Below, piece by piece: positions 54,197 to 62,868 of a stretch of 64,000 nucleotides of DNA. Source of the DNA: Streptomyces zaomyceticus (GTDB taxonomy: Bacteria; Actinomycetota; Actinomycetes; Streptomycetales; Streptomycetaceae). Both the position numbers and the translations under genes were made by a program. The stretch covers positions 34,369-98,368 of the forward strand of contig NZ_BNBZ01000026.1 of assembly GCF_014656215.1 (NCBI RefSeq), read 5' to 3'. The number at the start of each line of letters is the position of its first letter. Position 1 is the stretch's first letter. The notes below the pieces were generated by a model, which saw only the letters and a list, made by a program, of their open reading frames with translations, did no database searches and had not been told where the DNA came from.

Positions 54197-54982
54197 ATGA
54201 GCACCACACCCGGCGGTTACCTCTCCGGGCTCTTCTCCCTGGAAGGGCGTACGGCCCTGGTCACGGGCGGCAGCTCCGGCATCGGCCGGGCCATCACCGG
54301 TGCGCTGGCCCGGGCCGGGGCGCGGGTGGTGATCGTGGCCCGCAAGGAGGCCGAACTCGTCGCGACGGCCGGGGAGCTGACGGCCGACGGCTGTGAGGTG
54401 GCCTGGGTGAGTGCCGACCTGTCCACCCGTGACGGGATCAAGGCAGGGGCGGAGGAGGCCGCGGCCGTCTTCGGCGAGCCCGACATCCTGGTCAACTCGG
54501 CCGGCATCAACCTCCGTCCGCCCTTCGGCGAGCTGGACGACGACGTCTGGGACACCACGATGACGGTGAATCTGGAGGCGCCGTTCCTCCTCGGCCGGCG
54601 CTTCGGCCCCGGGATGGCCGAGCGCGGCTTCGGCAGGATCATCCACATCACCTCCCAGCAGGCGCACCGCGCCTTCGTGCAGAGCGGTGCGTACGGGGTG
54701 TCCAAGGGCGCGCTGGAGTCGCTGGCCCGTTCGCAGGCGGAGGCCTGGTCCCCGTACGGCGTCACGGCCAACACCCTGGTGCCCGGCTTCGTGATGACCC
54801 CGCTGAACCAGCGCCTGTCGTCCGACCCGGAGAAGGTGGCCGCGCTGGCCGCCCGCACGATGACCGGCCGCAACGGCCTCGCCGAGGACTTCGCGGGTGC
54901 GGCGGTCTTCCTGGCGAGCACTTCCTCGGCGTACGTCACGGGGCAGTCGCTCTTCGTGGACGGCGGCTTCTCCGTCCACTGA
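54197..54982 (+). CDS. Short-chain dehydrogenase/reductase
   Basis: 261 residues. The nucleotide site is TGGSSGIGRA (Rossmann), followed by NSAG. The catalytic Ser is in HITSQQA and the YxxxK motif is YGVSKGAL. The C-terminal VTGQSLFVDGGFSVH is typical of gluconate 5-dehydrogenase- or 3-oxoacyl-ACP-reductase-like SDRs. ATG 54197 follows GACGAGGAG. Substrate not determinable. Confidence 0.92.
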   Translation: MSTTPGGYLSGLFSLEGRTALVTGGSSGIGRAITGALARAGARVVIVARKEAELVATAGELTADGCEVAWVSADLSTRDGIKAGAEEAAAVFGEPDILVNSAGINLRPPFGELDDDVWDTTMTVNLEAPFLLGRRFGPGMAERGFGRIIHITSQQAHRAFVQSGAYGVSKGALESLARSQAEAWSPYGVTANTLVPGFVMTPLNQRLSSDPEKVAALAARTMTGRNGLAEDFAGAAVFLASTSSAYVTGQSLFVDGGFSVH

Positions 54983-55017
54983 GCGCGGTACCGGCGGGCC
55001 GCACCCGCCGCCGCGCG

Positions 55018-55491
55018 TCAGACGTAGAAGTCCTCCGCGTCCCGCATCGGACACCGGTAGAGGCCCATCATCGCCTCGTGCCTGCCGGTGCCCAGGTAGT
55101 AGTCGCCGGTGTGGTGCATGCAGAAGAACCGGCCCCGCTCGTCGACGACGTACACCTCGCCGTCCGTGGAGTCCCAGCCGATCGGGAAGAGTCGCACTTC
55201 CAGTCGGCGGCTCAGCTCCGCCATGTCCTCGAAGAGATTGCACCAGTCGGGAACGGGCGTGAGGTCGATGTAGTCGTCGCGCCGGACGTCGTGCATCACG
55301 CGGAGTCCGGCGTGCTCGGTGAGGAAGTCGGTCGCCGCGGGGAACGGCTCGACCGGGAACCCGCGCTTCCGGCTCTCCTCGACGGCCTCCGCCACGAACG
55401 CCGATGCCTGCTCGGCGGCGTTCCGGCCGGGATACCAGCCGTACTCGGCGAACCAGGCGTCGACGTCCGCCGGGGTGCGGAGAAAGGGCAT
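55018..55491 (-). CDS. SUKH-3-type immunity protein, copy 2
   Basis: 157 residues. VDAWFAEYGWYPGRNA at the start and VDERGRFFCMHHTGDYYLG near the end are typical of SUKH-3 family proteins, many of which protect against toxins of polymorphic or contact-dependent systems. It is a paralogue of the upstream neighbour (same length, same MRDAEDF end). CAGGAG precedes the ATG. No toxin gene is adjacent. Confidence 0.82.
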   Translation of the reverse strand: MPFLRTPADVDAWFAEYGWYPGRNAAEQASAFVAEAVEESRKRGFPVEPFPAATDFLTEHAGLRVMHDVRRDDYIDLTPVPDWCNLFEDMAELSRRLEVRLFPIGWDSTDGEVYVVDERGRFFCMHHTGDYYLGTGRHEAMMGLYRCPMRDAEDFYV

Positions 55492-55557
55492 CAGAACTCC
55501 TGGCCGAGGATCGTGCCACGCACCGGCGGCGGCGCGGCCGCCGGACCGGGGGTCGTC

Positions 55558-56031
55558 TCAGACAAAGAAGTCCTCCGCGTCCCGCATGGGGGCGTGGGCG
55601 AAACCGATCATCGCCCCGTACTTGTCGGCACCCATGAAGTAGGCGCCGGTGTGGTGCACGAGGAAGAACCTGCCCCGCTCGTCGATGAGCACGGGCGAGC
55701 TCTCGGAGCCGTCGAGGCCGACCGGGAAGAGCCGGACGCCGAGTGCGCCGCTCAGTTCGGCGACCTCCGCCGGGGCGGACCGGAAGCCGAGGTGGGGGGT
55801 GAGGTAGAGGTGGTCCTCCCGCGCGGCGTCGATGGTGAGACGCAGTCCGCCGTGCTCGGCGAGGAAGGCGGTCGCGGCCTCGAAGGGCTCCACCGGGAAC
55901 CCCGCCTCCCGGTACTGCCCGGTGATCTCGTCCACCATCGCCGGCACGGTGCCGGTCACGTCCCGCCCCGGGAACCATCCGTGGTCCCGGAACCAGGCGT
56001 CGACGTCCTCCGGGGTGTTCACGTGCGGCAT
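55558..56031 (-). CDS. SUKH-3-type immunity protein, copy 1
   Basis: 157 residues, first of the tandem pair. VDAWFRDHGWFPGRDV and LIDERGRFFLVHHTGAYFMG match copy 2 closely in layout but differ at many positions, so the duplication is old. AAGGAG precedes the ATG. The 66-bp gap between the two suggests one transcript. Confidence 0.82.
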   Translation of the reverse strand: MPHVNTPEDVDAWFRDHGWFPGRDVTGTVPAMVDEITGQYREAGFPVEPFEAATAFLAEHGGLRLTIDAAREDHLYLTPHLGFRSAPAEVAELSGALGVRLFPVGLDGSESSPVLIDERGRFFLVHHTGAYFMGADKYGAMIGFAHAPMRDAEDFFV

Positions 56032-56107
56032 GCGTGCTCCTTGTCCGGCGTACGCGGTGACACCGGCCGTGTCCGTGGCTGTCGCGCGGGAGGGTTCCCG
56101 GTACAGC

Positions 56108-56145
56108 GCGACGGCGGCAGGGGAACCTTCCCCTGCCGCCGTCGC
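56108..56145 (-). terminator. Perfect 38-bp hairpin after msrB
   Basis: GCGACGGCGGCAGGGGAA (56108-56125) and its exact complement (56128-56145) are separated by CC. It lies 8 bp beyond the msrB stop and 76 bp upstream of the SUKH pair. Confidence 0.8.
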
Positions 56146-56153
56146 TCCTCGGG

Positions 56154-56561
56154 TCAGCCCTCGCCGGGCTCCAGCCGCAGCGAGATCGAGTTGATGCAGT
56201 ACCGCTGGTCCGTCGGAGTCGGGTAGCCCTCCCCCTCGAAGACATGGCCCAGGTGGGAGCCGCAGCGGGAGCAGCGGACCTCGGTGCGGACCATGCCGTG
56301 GGAGGTGTCCGAGATCAGCTCGACGGCGGAGCTGTCCTTCGGGTCGAAGAAGGACGGCCAGCCGCAGTGCGACTCGAACTTCTCGTTCGACGTGAACAGC
56401 TCCGCGCCACAGGCCCGGCAGGAGTACACGCCCTTGGTCGTGGTGTCGGTGTACTCACCCCGGAACGCGGGCTCGGTGCCCGCCTGGCGCAGCACCTGGT
56501 ACTCCGCCGGGGTCAGCTCCGCACGCCACTGCTCGTCCGGCTTCTCGACGTCGTACGCCAT
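56154..56561 (-). CDS. msrB: Peptide-methionine (R)-S-oxide reductase
   Basis: Repairs oxidised methionine. It has 135 residues. The zinc site is CRAC and CSRC; SHCGWPSFF and CGSHLGHVFEGEGYPT are family blocks, and the catalytic Cys is in RYCINSISL. ATG 56561 follows GAGGGAGCGAG. It lies 41 bp downstream of murC on the same strand and may be co-transcribed with it. Confidence 0.95.
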   Translation of the reverse strand: MAYDVEKPDEQWRAELTPAEYQVLRQAGTEPAFRGEYTDTTTKGVYSCRACGAELFTSNEKFESHCGWPSFFDPKDSSAVELISDTSHGMVRTEVRCSRCGSHLGHVFEGEGYPTPTDQRYCINSISLRLEPGEG

Positions 56562-56602
56562 GAGCTCGCTCCCTCTGCTGCTGGGGGAAGGACTGCTTCC
56601 CG

Positions 56603-57994
56603 CTACTTCGACAGGTGATCCAGGATCAGCGGGCCGAGGTCCGTGACGTCGCCCGCGCCCATGGTGAGAACGAGATCGCCGGGGCCCGCCATTCCTGCCA
56701 CGACCTGCGGCACCGTCGCCTTGTCGTGGACGGGCGTCACGTCGGCGCCCGCCCGCCGCGCGGCGGCGATGATCAGCTCGCTGGTGATGCCGGGGATCGG
56801 GTCCTCGCGGGCCGGGTAGATGTCGAGGACGACCGACGCGTCGGCGAGGGCCAGCGCGTCGCCCATCTCCTTGCCCAGCTCCTGGGTGCGGGAGAAGAGG
56901 TGGGGCTGGAAGACGACGAGGAGGCGGGAGGCTCCGGCGGCGCCGCGCATGGCCTCCAGGTCGGCGGTCATCTCGGTGGGGTGGTGCGCGTACGAGTCGA
57001 TGACCTGGACGCCCTTGGCCTCGCCCTTGAGCTGGAGGCGGCGGCCGACACCGGTGTAGGCGGTGAGGGCCTGGGCGAGCTCGGCCGGGTCGATGCCGAC
57101 ACGGGCGCCGGCGGCGAGGGCCGCGGCGGCGTTGTGGGCGTAGTGACGGCCGGGGACGGAGACGGTGAAGGTGTACTCGGTGCCGTCGAGGGCGACCGAC
57201 ACCTCGCTCTTCATCCCGTTCGGGACGATCTTCAGGATGTGGGCGTCGGAGCCCTCGGTCTCGCCGACCGTGACGATGTTCAGACCCTCGCGGTCCGCGA
57301 CCCGGCGGGCCAGCTCGCGGGCGCCCGCGTGCTCGCCGACGACCAGGGTGCCGCCGGGGCGGATCTTGGCGGTGAAGGCCTCGAAGGACTCGTAGATCTC
57401 GTCCATGGAGGCGTAGTTCGCGTGGTGGTCCAGCTCGACGTTGAGGACGATCGCGACCTCGGGGTCGTACTTCTGGAAGCTGCGGTCGCTCTCGTCGGCC
57501 TCGGCGACGAAGACCTCGCCCGCGCCGTGCAGCGCGTTGGTGCCGGGGCCCGCGAGGTCGCCGCCGATGGCGTACGAGGGGTCGAGACCGAGCTCGGTGA
57601 GGGCGACGGCCAGCATGGAGGTGGTCGTCGTCTTGCCGTGCGTGCCGGCGACGGCGATCGCGCGCAGGCCGTCCATCAGGGAGGCGAGCGCGTCGGACCG
57701 GTGGACGACGGGGATGCCGAGCTCGGCGGCGCGGGCCAGCTCGGGGTTGTCGGCGCGGATGGCGCTGGAGACGACGACGGCGGAGGCGTCGTCGGCGAGG
57801 TGCTCGGCGGCGTGGCCGATGTGCACGGTGGCGCCGAGGGCGCGCAGCGACTGGGCGGTCGCGGACTCCTTGGCGTCACTGCCGGCGACCTTGGCGCCGC
57901 GCTGGGCGAGGATCTTCGCGATGCCCGACATTCCGGCACCGCCGATGCCGATGAAGTGCGGCCGTTCCATGGCGGCAGGGATGGCGGGTGCCAT
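56603..57994 (-). CDS. murC: UDP-N-acetylmuramate--L-alanine ligase
   Basis: Adds L-Ala to UDP-MurNAc in peptidoglycan synthesis. It has 463 residues. The Mur N-domain loop is HFIGIGGAGMSGIA, the ATP site is GTHGKTTTTSM, and EADESDRSFQKY, then DHHANY, and the C-domain DSYAHHPTEM (substrate binding) are all present. The start at 57994 follows GGGGAGAG. It is outside the dcw cluster, as in other streptomycetes. Confidence 0.95.
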   Translation of the reverse strand: MAPAIPAAMERPHFIGIGGAGMSGIAKILAQRGAKVAGSDAKESATAQSLRALGATVHIGHAAEHLADDASAVVVSSAIRADNPELARAAELGIPVVHRSDALASLMDGLRAIAVAGTHGKTTTTSMLAVALTELGLDPSYAIGGDLAGPGTNALHGAGEVFVAEADESDRSFQKYDPEVAIVLNVELDHHANYASMDEIYESFEAFTAKIRPGGTLVVGEHAGARELARRVADREGLNIVTVGETEGSDAHILKIVPNGMKSEVSVALDGTEYTFTVSVPGRHYAHNAAAALAAGARVGIDPAELAQALTAYTGVGRRLQLKGEAKGVQVIDSYAHHPTEMTADLEAMRGAAGASRLLVVFQPHLFSRTQELGKEMGDALALADASVVLDIYPAREDPIPGITSELIIAAARRAGADVTPVHDKATVPQVVAGMAGPGDLVLTMGAGDVTDLGPLILDHLSK

Positions 57995-58040
57995 GCGGAT
58001 CTCTCCCCGGGGTGCGTCGTGCGTGGAAGCCCCCAGCCTA

Positions 58041-58074
58041 GTGGCTCCCGCCGGATGGACCCGGCGGGAGCCAC
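58041..58074. terminator. Hairpin between the USP-like gene and murC
   Basis: GTGGCTCCCGCCGG (58041-58054) pairs perfectly with CCGGCGGGAGCCAC (58061-58074). It sits in the 163-bp gap 47 bp upstream of murC. It is either a second terminator for the upstream gene or a structure in the murC leader. Confidence 0.6.
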
Positions 58075-58113
58075 CGGGGGGCGGGTCGTGTGTGCGTGGG
58101 TCCCGTGCGGGTG

Positions 58114-58149
58114 CCGGGTCCGCGCCCCCTGCACGGGGCGCGGACCCGG
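58114..58149 (-). terminator. Terminator of the USP-like gene
   Basis: CCGGGTCCGCGCCCC (58114-58128) pairs perfectly with GGGGCGCGGACCCGG (58135-58149), starting 8 bp beyond the minus-strand stop. Confidence 0.75.
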
Positions 58150-58157
58150 TCGACCGC

Positions 58158-58640
58158 CTACTCGGCCGCTTCCTCGCTGTGGGCGAAGAGCTTGAGGACG
58201 GGGACGCCCACCTTGTGGCGGGCCCGGGAGGCCCAGTCCCGGTGGAAGAACTCCTCCACGTAGTGCGGGGCGGTGAGCACGATCACCTCGTCCGCCGCCG
58301 ACTCGTCGACCACCGCCTTCATCTTGTTGAGCGGGTGGTCCTCGACGACCTGGCCGACCGCTTCGCAGCCGGCGTCTCTCAGGGCCCGGAGCGAGTGCTC
58401 CAGGGCCAGCTCGGCCGGACCGCGGGCCTCCTTGCCCTCGGGTTCGTCGCCCTCCCGGGCGGCTTCCTTCAGTTCGCCCATGGCGACGTCGTCGATGGCA
58501 CGCAGCAGTAGATCGGCCTGGTCACCACGCGGCTGCATCAGAACGATGAAGGACACGCCCTCGTCGCCGTGCAGCGTGGTGACGAATTCCACGTCGACGG
58601 ACGTCAGGGGCTTCTCGATCATCAGAACGCTTGTGAACAC
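58158..58640 (-). CDS. Conserved protein with universal-stress-like fold
   Basis: 160 residues. The C-terminal half (LEHSLRALRDAGCEAVGQVVEDHPLNKMKAVVDESAADEVIVLTAPHYVEEFFHRDWASRAR, quoted in parts: ADEVIVLTAPHYVEEFF and DWASRARHKVGVPVLKL) resembles USP-type alpha/beta proteins with a late ATP-loop region. I recall homologues carrying the name indole-3-glycerol phosphate synthase, but no TrpC barrel motif is present and that name should not be used. GTG 58640 is the likely start. Confidence 0.6.
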   Translation of the reverse strand: MFTSVLMIEKPLTSVDVEFVTTLHGDEGVSFIVLMQPRGDQADLLLRAIDDVAMGELKEAAREGDEPEGKEARGPAELALEHSLRALRDAGCEAVGQVVEDHPLNKMKAVVDESAADEVIVLTAPHYVEEFFHRDWASRARHKVGVPVLKLFAHSEEAAE

Positions 58641-58745
58641 CTCAGGAGCCCTTCTGCGGAAACCATCCTTCCCCGTGCCCGCACGGGGTCTGCGAAGTAA
58701 GTGTGCCCAGCGGACGCTAAGCGGAACGACAAATTCCGCTGATTG

Positions 58746-59681
58746 TCAGATCCGAAGGTAGCGGGTGAAGAGGAAGCCGTCCTGCTCCAGCACGGAAGCC
58801 ACCGCGAAGCGTGTCGGGACGGCCACCGAAGGGCCTCCGGCGATCCGCTGGGCGCTCCCCGCCGTCATCGTCGGCGAGACCGTGAGACACAGCTCGTCGA
58901 GGGCCTCCGCCGCCACGAACTGGCCGAGCAGCCGGGGACCGCCCTCGGTCAGCTGGCGCCGGAGCCCGCGCTCCGCCAGCGCCGCCTTCGCACGGGCCGG
59001 CTCCACTCCGGCGCCGTCGCCCGCCGTCAGCACCTCGGCGCCCGCCGCGCGGGCGGCCCGCACCCGGTCCGGGGGCGCGGCGGCCCCCGTGAGGATCAGG
59101 GTCGGCACCAGCGGCTCGGTGAAGAGCGGAAGGGAGAAGTCGAGGTTCAGCGAGGCGCTGACCACGGCGATCACGGGGGCGGGGCCCTGTCCCGCGGCGG
59201 CGCGGCGGGCGGCGAAGGCCTCACGCGCGCGGGCGGGGCGGTATCCCTCCAGGCGTACCGTTTCCGCACCGACGACGACCACATCGGCGAGACCCCGCAG
59301 GGTGCCGAAGATCCGCATGTCCGCGTCGGAGGAGAGCGGCTGGGAGCGCCCGTCGTGCTGACCCGCCCCGTCGAGCGAGGAGACCATGTTGGCCCGCAGC
59401 CACGCGCCCTCCCCGGCGGGAAGGGCGGGGTACGCGTAGGCGTCGGCCAGCTCGTCGAGGGACCACTCGCGACCGGAGGCGGAGGACCCGGGGCCGGATG
59501 CGGCGGCCGACGCGGCGGCGGCCGGTCCGGCGGAAGCCCGTCCCCCGGCGCCCGGCCCGGCGGCGGCCGGTCCGGCGGAAGCCCGTCCCCCGGCGCCCGG
59601 CCCGGCGGCGGCCGGTCCGGCGGCGGTCCCGCCCTCGGTCTCGGCAGCTGTCATGTCCGTCACAGGGAGCAGTCGTCGCAT
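58746..59681 (-). CDS. RibD C-terminal-like pyrimidine reductase with repeat-bearing N-terminus
   Basis: 311 residues. Residues ~15-70 are an Ala/Gly/Pro-rich tract containing a 15-residue tandem repeat. The remainder is a RibD_C-type NADPH reductase domain (LRANMVSSLDGAGQHDGRSQPLSS, DVVVVGAETVRLEGYRP, LTEGGPRLLGQFV). It is likely related to riboflavin or F420-linked reductions, substrate unknown. The start ATG 59681 (MRRLLPVTD) is conserved in my memory of homologues; it is divergent from zapE. Confidence 0.83.
   Translation of the reverse strand: MRRLLPVTDMTAAETEGGTAAGPAAAGPGAGGRASAGPAAAGPGAGGRASAGPAAAASAAASGPGSSASGREWSLDELADAYAYPALPAGEGAWLRANMVSSLDGAGQHDGRSQPLSSDADMRIFGTLRGLADVVVVGAETVRLEGYRPARAREAFAARRAAAGQGPAPVIAVVSASLNLDFSLPLFTEPLVPTLILTGAAAPPDRVRAARAAGAEVLTAGDGAGVEPARAKAALAERGLRRQLTEGGPRLLGQFVAAEALDELCLTVSPTMTAGSAQRIAGGPSVAVPTRFAVASVLEQDGFLFTRYLRI
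59521..59623. repeat. 45-bp in-frame tandem repeat in the RibD-like gene
   Basis: Two identical 45-bp copies at 59521-59565 and 59566-59610 and a partial third to about 59623. The unit encodes GPAAAGPGAGGRASA on the minus strand. Exact identity suggests recent slippage. Confidence 0.9.
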
Positions 59682-59717
59682 CCTGTGAGTCTGACATGGC
59701 GCTTACAGTGGGGAACT

Positions 59718-60803
59718 GTGTCGACCCGTGCCCTCACCGAAGCCGCTTCCGCCCCCGCGGCCCCGCTCTCGCTCTGCTCCCGAGAGCCCCACGTCCCCGC
59801 CGACCGCCTCGTCGCGGAGATGGTGCCGCCGCCGCGCTTCGACTCCGTACGGTTCGACACGTACCTCCCGGACCCGAACCAGCCCAGCCAGACGGACGCC
59901 GTCAAGGCACTGAGCACCTTCGCCGAGGGCCTGGGCGGAGCCCATGCCTCCGGCGCCGGGAAGCGCCGCTGGTTCGCCCGGAAGCCGGCCGCCCCCACCG
60001 GGCCGCGCGGGGTCTATCTGGACGGCGGCTACGGCGTCGGCAAGACCCACCTGCTGGCCTCGCTCTGGCACGCCACCCCCGCCGAGCCCGCCCTGAAGGC
60101 CTTCGGCACCTTCGTCGAGCTGACCAATCTGGTCGGCGCGCTCGGCTTCCAGCAGACGGTGAAGACCCTCGGCGAGCACCGGCTCCTCTGCATCGACGAG
60201 TTCGAGCTCGACGACCCGGGCGACACCGTCCTCGTCTCCAGCCTGCTCGGCAAGCTGGTCGAATCGGGCGTGGCGCTCGCCGCCACCTCCAACACCCTCC
60301 CCGGCAAGCTCGGCGAGGGCCGCTTCGCCGCCGTCGACTTCCTCCGCGAGATCCAGGGCCTCTCCGCCCACTTCCGGCCGCTGCGGATCGACGGGGAGGA
60401 CTACCGCCACCGCGGTCTCCCCGAGGCCCCGGCCCCCTACTCCGACCAGGTCGTCACGGAGACCGCGTACGCGACGGCGGGTGCCTCCCTCGACGACTTC
60501 CCGCATCTGCTCGAACACCTGGCCAAGGTCCACCCGAGCCGGTACGGCGCCCTCACCGACGACCTCGCCGCCGTCTGCCTCACCGACGTCCAGCCCGTCC
60601 CCGACCAGTCGACCGCGCTCCGGCTCGTCGTCCTCGCCGACCGGCTGTACGACCGTGAGATACCCGTGCTCGCCTCCGGACTCCCCTTCGACCGGCTCTT
60701 CAGCGACGAGATGCTGAACGGCGGGTACCGCAAGAAGTACTTCCGGGCGATCTCCCGGCTCACCGCACTCGCCCGCGACGCCAAGGGGCTTGTGGCGCAG
60801 TAG
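59718..60803 (+). CDS. zapE: Cell division protein ZapE (AFG1-like ATPase)
   Basis: 361 residues of the AFG1/ZapE P-loop ATPase family. Walker A is GGYGVGKTHL, Walker B is LLCIDEFELDD, the sensor region is ATSNTLPGKLGEGRF, and the terminal YRKKYFRAISRLTAL is family-specific. In E. coli ZapE modulates the Z-ring; here the role is by homology. GTG 59718 is 7 bp after a -10-like TACAGT, so a leaderless transcript is possible; GGGGAA may also serve as a binding site. Confidence 0.88.
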   Translation: MSTRALTEAASAPAAPLSLCSREPHVPADRLVAEMVPPPRFDSVRFDTYLPDPNQPSQTDAVKALSTFAEGLGGAHASGAGKRRWFARKPAAPTGPRGVYLDGGYGVGKTHLLASLWHATPAEPALKAFGTFVELTNLVGALGFQQTVKTLGEHRLLCIDEFELDDPGDTVLVSSLLGKLVESGVALAATSNTLPGKLGEGRFAAVDFLREIQGLSAHFRPLRIDGEDYRHRGLPEAPAPYSDQVVTETAYATAGASLDDFPHLLEHLAKVHPSRYGALTDDLAAVCLTDVQPVPDQSTALRLVVLADRLYDREIPVLASGLPFDRLFSDEMLNGGYRKKYFRAISRLTALARDAKGLVAQ

Positions 60804-60837
60804 GTTGGAGGCCGTACCCGATCGAAAGGGATCCACC

Positions 60838-61269
60838 ATGGCCACCGTGCGTCACGCCCACACCGTCTGGCAGGGCGACCTCCTCAAGGGTTCCGGCGTC
60901 GTCTCGCTCGACTCCTCGGGCCTCGGCTCGTACGACGTCTCCTGGCCGGCCCGCTCCGAGGAGCCCAACGGGAAGACGAGCCCCGAGGAGCTCATCGCGG
61001 CCGCGCACTCCTCCTGCTACTCCATGGCGTTCTCGCACGCCCTGGCCGGCGCCGGCCACGCGCCGACCCGCCTGGAGACCAAGGCCGACGTCACCTTCCA
61101 GCCGGGTGAGGGCATCACCGGAATCCACCTCACCGTGCGCGGCGAGGTCCCGGGTGTGGACGCGGACAAGTTCCAGGAGCTCGCCGAGGACGCCAAGAAG
61201 AACTGCCCGGTCAGCCAGGCGCTCACGGGCACGAAGATCACCCTCACGGCCGAGCTCATCGGTTCCTGA
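60838..61269 (+). CDS. OsmC-family peroxiredoxin
   Basis: 143 residues. The two catalytic cysteines are in SSCYSMAFSHAL and KNCPVSQAL; the strand-rich N-terminus contains GSYDVSWPARSEEPNGKTSPEE. It reduces organic hydroperoxides. AAAGGGA precedes ATG 60838. It lies 34 bp after zapE and may be read from the same transcript. Confidence 0.92.
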   Translation: MATVRHAHTVWQGDLLKGSGVVSLDSSGLGSYDVSWPARSEEPNGKTSPEELIAAAHSSCYSMAFSHALAGAGHAPTRLETKADVTFQPGEGITGIHLTVRGEVPGVDADKFQELAEDAKKNCPVSQALTGTKITLTAELIGS

Positions 61270-61314
61270 CCCCGAGTCAGAACACGCGCCACATGAGGCA
61301 GTTGTGGCCCGCAT

Positions 61315-61366
61315 GGTTCACGTGTCACCACAGTGCGTGGTACACACATGCGGGTCACGCGTCACA
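61315..61366 (+). promoter_or_regulatory. Repeated GGTTCACG-type sites, possible PHO box
   Basis: GGTTCACGTGTCACC (61315-61329) and GGGTCACGCGTCACA (61352-61366) share GG-TCACG-GTCAC with 37-bp spacing, just upstream of the phosphatase gene. Streptomycete PhoP boxes consist of GTTCA-type direct repeats, so PhoP binding is plausible. Not verified. Confidence 0.4.
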
Positions 61367-61400
61367 CACCTACCTGTCCGCCAACAGGAGTTGTTGCCTC

Positions 61401-62777
61401 ATGTCCTCCGCGACACGACGTCAGATCCTGTCCCGTACCGGCGCCACCGCCGCCGGGATCGCCTTCACCGGCGCCCTCTCCGAACTCTTCGCCGGCACCG
61501 CGGGCGCCGCGCCCGGCGGCCACACGGGACGGGCCGGCTACGGCCCTCTCGTCCCCGACCCCGCCGGACTCCTCGACCTCCCGGCCGGCTTCCGCTACAA
61601 GGTCCTCTCCCGGCAGGGCGATCCGCTCCGCTCCGGTGAGGGCCCGGTGCCCAGCAACCACGACGGCATGGCCGCCTTCGCCGGCCGCCGGGGCCGGGTG
61701 CACCTCGTCCGCAACCACGAGAACCGGGTCAGCGGGAAGATCGGCGTCCCGACCGTGCCCGGCCTGACGTACGACCCGGCCGCCAAGGGCGGCTGTACGG
61801 CCCTGGAACTCGACGGCCGGAACAACGTCCTCGGCGAGCGGGTCGCCATCGCCGGCACGGCCGTCAACTGCGCCGGCGGGCCCACTCCCTGGCGTACCTG
61901 GCTGACCTGCGAGGAGACCGAGGACAAGGCCGGGACGAACGGCTACACCAAGGACCACGGCTTCATCTTCGAGGTCGACGGGGCCGACCCGCACCGCACC
62001 GGAGCCGTCCCGCTCACCGCGATGGGCCGGTTCCAGCACGAGGCGATCGCCGTCGACCCGGCGAGCGGGATCGTCTACGAGACGGAGGACGCCTTCGAAC
62101 AACCCTTCGGGCTCTTCTACCGCTTCCTCCCCCGCAAGCCGCTCGGCGGCACCGGCTCGCTGCGCGCGGGCGGCGACCTGGAGGCCATGCGGGTGCCGGG
62201 CGTGCCCGACCTCTCCGTCGTCCAGGAGACCGGCGCCCGGTTCGAGGGCGTCGAGTGGGTCCCCGTACCCGATCCGCAGGCGGCCGGGACGCCGATCCGG
62301 CACCAGGACTTCGGCCCCCGGGGCATCACGCACGCCCAGAAGCTGGAGGGCTGCTACTGGGGTGGCCGGGCCGTGTACTTCGTGTCGTCCTTCGCGCGCG
62401 TGACGGACGGCTCGGGCGGCACCCACTTCGGCCAGGTCTGGAAGTACGAGCCGCACCGGCGCCGGCTCACCCTGGTCGTCGTCTTCGGCCCGGACACCGA
62501 CATCCGGCTCCCGGGCGAGTCGCCCGACAACATCTGCCTGGCGCCGACCGGAGGCCTGATGGTCAGCGAGGACGGCAACGGGGCGCAGCACGTCTTCGGG
62601 GTGAGCGAGAAGGGCGAGGTGTACGCGGTCGCCCGGGGCGCGCAGAACATCGGCACCCCCGAGAACCCGGAGTGGGGCGAGTTCGCGGGCGTCACCTTCT
62701 CGCCCGACCGGGGAACCATGTACGTCAACTGCTACACACCGGGGACGACGTTCGCGGTGACGGGTCCGTGGTGCTGA
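61401..62777 (+). CDS. PhoX-family alkaline phosphatase-like protein, Tat-exported
   Basis: 458 residues. The twin-arginine signal is RRQILSRTGATAAG, with an Ala-rich region ending near TAGAAPGG. The beta-propeller body contains SNHDGMAAFAGRRGRVHLVRNHE, LTCEETEDKAGTNGYTKDHG, RFQHEAIAVDP and DNICLAPTGGLMVSEDGNG, with the acidic residues that coordinate calcium in PhoX. CAGGAG lies 10 bp before ATG 61401. It likely releases phosphate from phosphoesters outside the cell. Confidence 0.87.
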   Translation: MSSATRRQILSRTGATAAGIAFTGALSELFAGTAGAAPGGHTGRAGYGPLVPDPAGLLDLPAGFRYKVLSRQGDPLRSGEGPVPSNHDGMAAFAGRRGRVHLVRNHENRVSGKIGVPTVPGLTYDPAAKGGCTALELDGRNNVLGERVAIAGTAVNCAGGPTPWRTWLTCEETEDKAGTNGYTKDHGFIFEVDGADPHRTGAVPLTAMGRFQHEAIAVDPASGIVYETEDAFEQPFGLFYRFLPRKPLGGTGSLRAGGDLEAMRVPGVPDLSVVQETGARFEGVEWVPVPDPQAAGTPIRHQDFGPRGITHAQKLEGCYWGGRAVYFVSSFARVTDGSGGTHFGQVWKYEPHRRRLTLVVVFGPDTDIRLPGESPDNICLAPTGGLMVSEDGNGAQHVFGVSEKGEVYAVARGAQNIGTPENPEWGEFAGVTFSPDRGTMYVNCYTPGTTFAVTGPWC

Positions 62778-62788
62778 GCTGACCCTCC

Positions 62789-62818
62789 CCCGGTCGCCCG
62801 CACTCGCGGGCGACCGGG
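62789..62818 (+). terminator. Hairpin after the PhoX-like gene
   Basis: CCCGGTCGCCCGC (62789-62801) pairs perfectly with GCGGGCGACCGGG (62806-62818) around ACTC, followed by TTCC. Confidence 0.75.
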
Positions 62819-62868
62819 TTCCGTCGCAGGATCGGGAAGGACGAGCGGCGCGGCGGAAGGGGTACGAG

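Noticed and set aside
58158..58640. Indole-3-glycerol phosphate synthase
   Set aside because: No TrpC barrel motif and far too short (160 residues); the sequence looks universal-stress-like.
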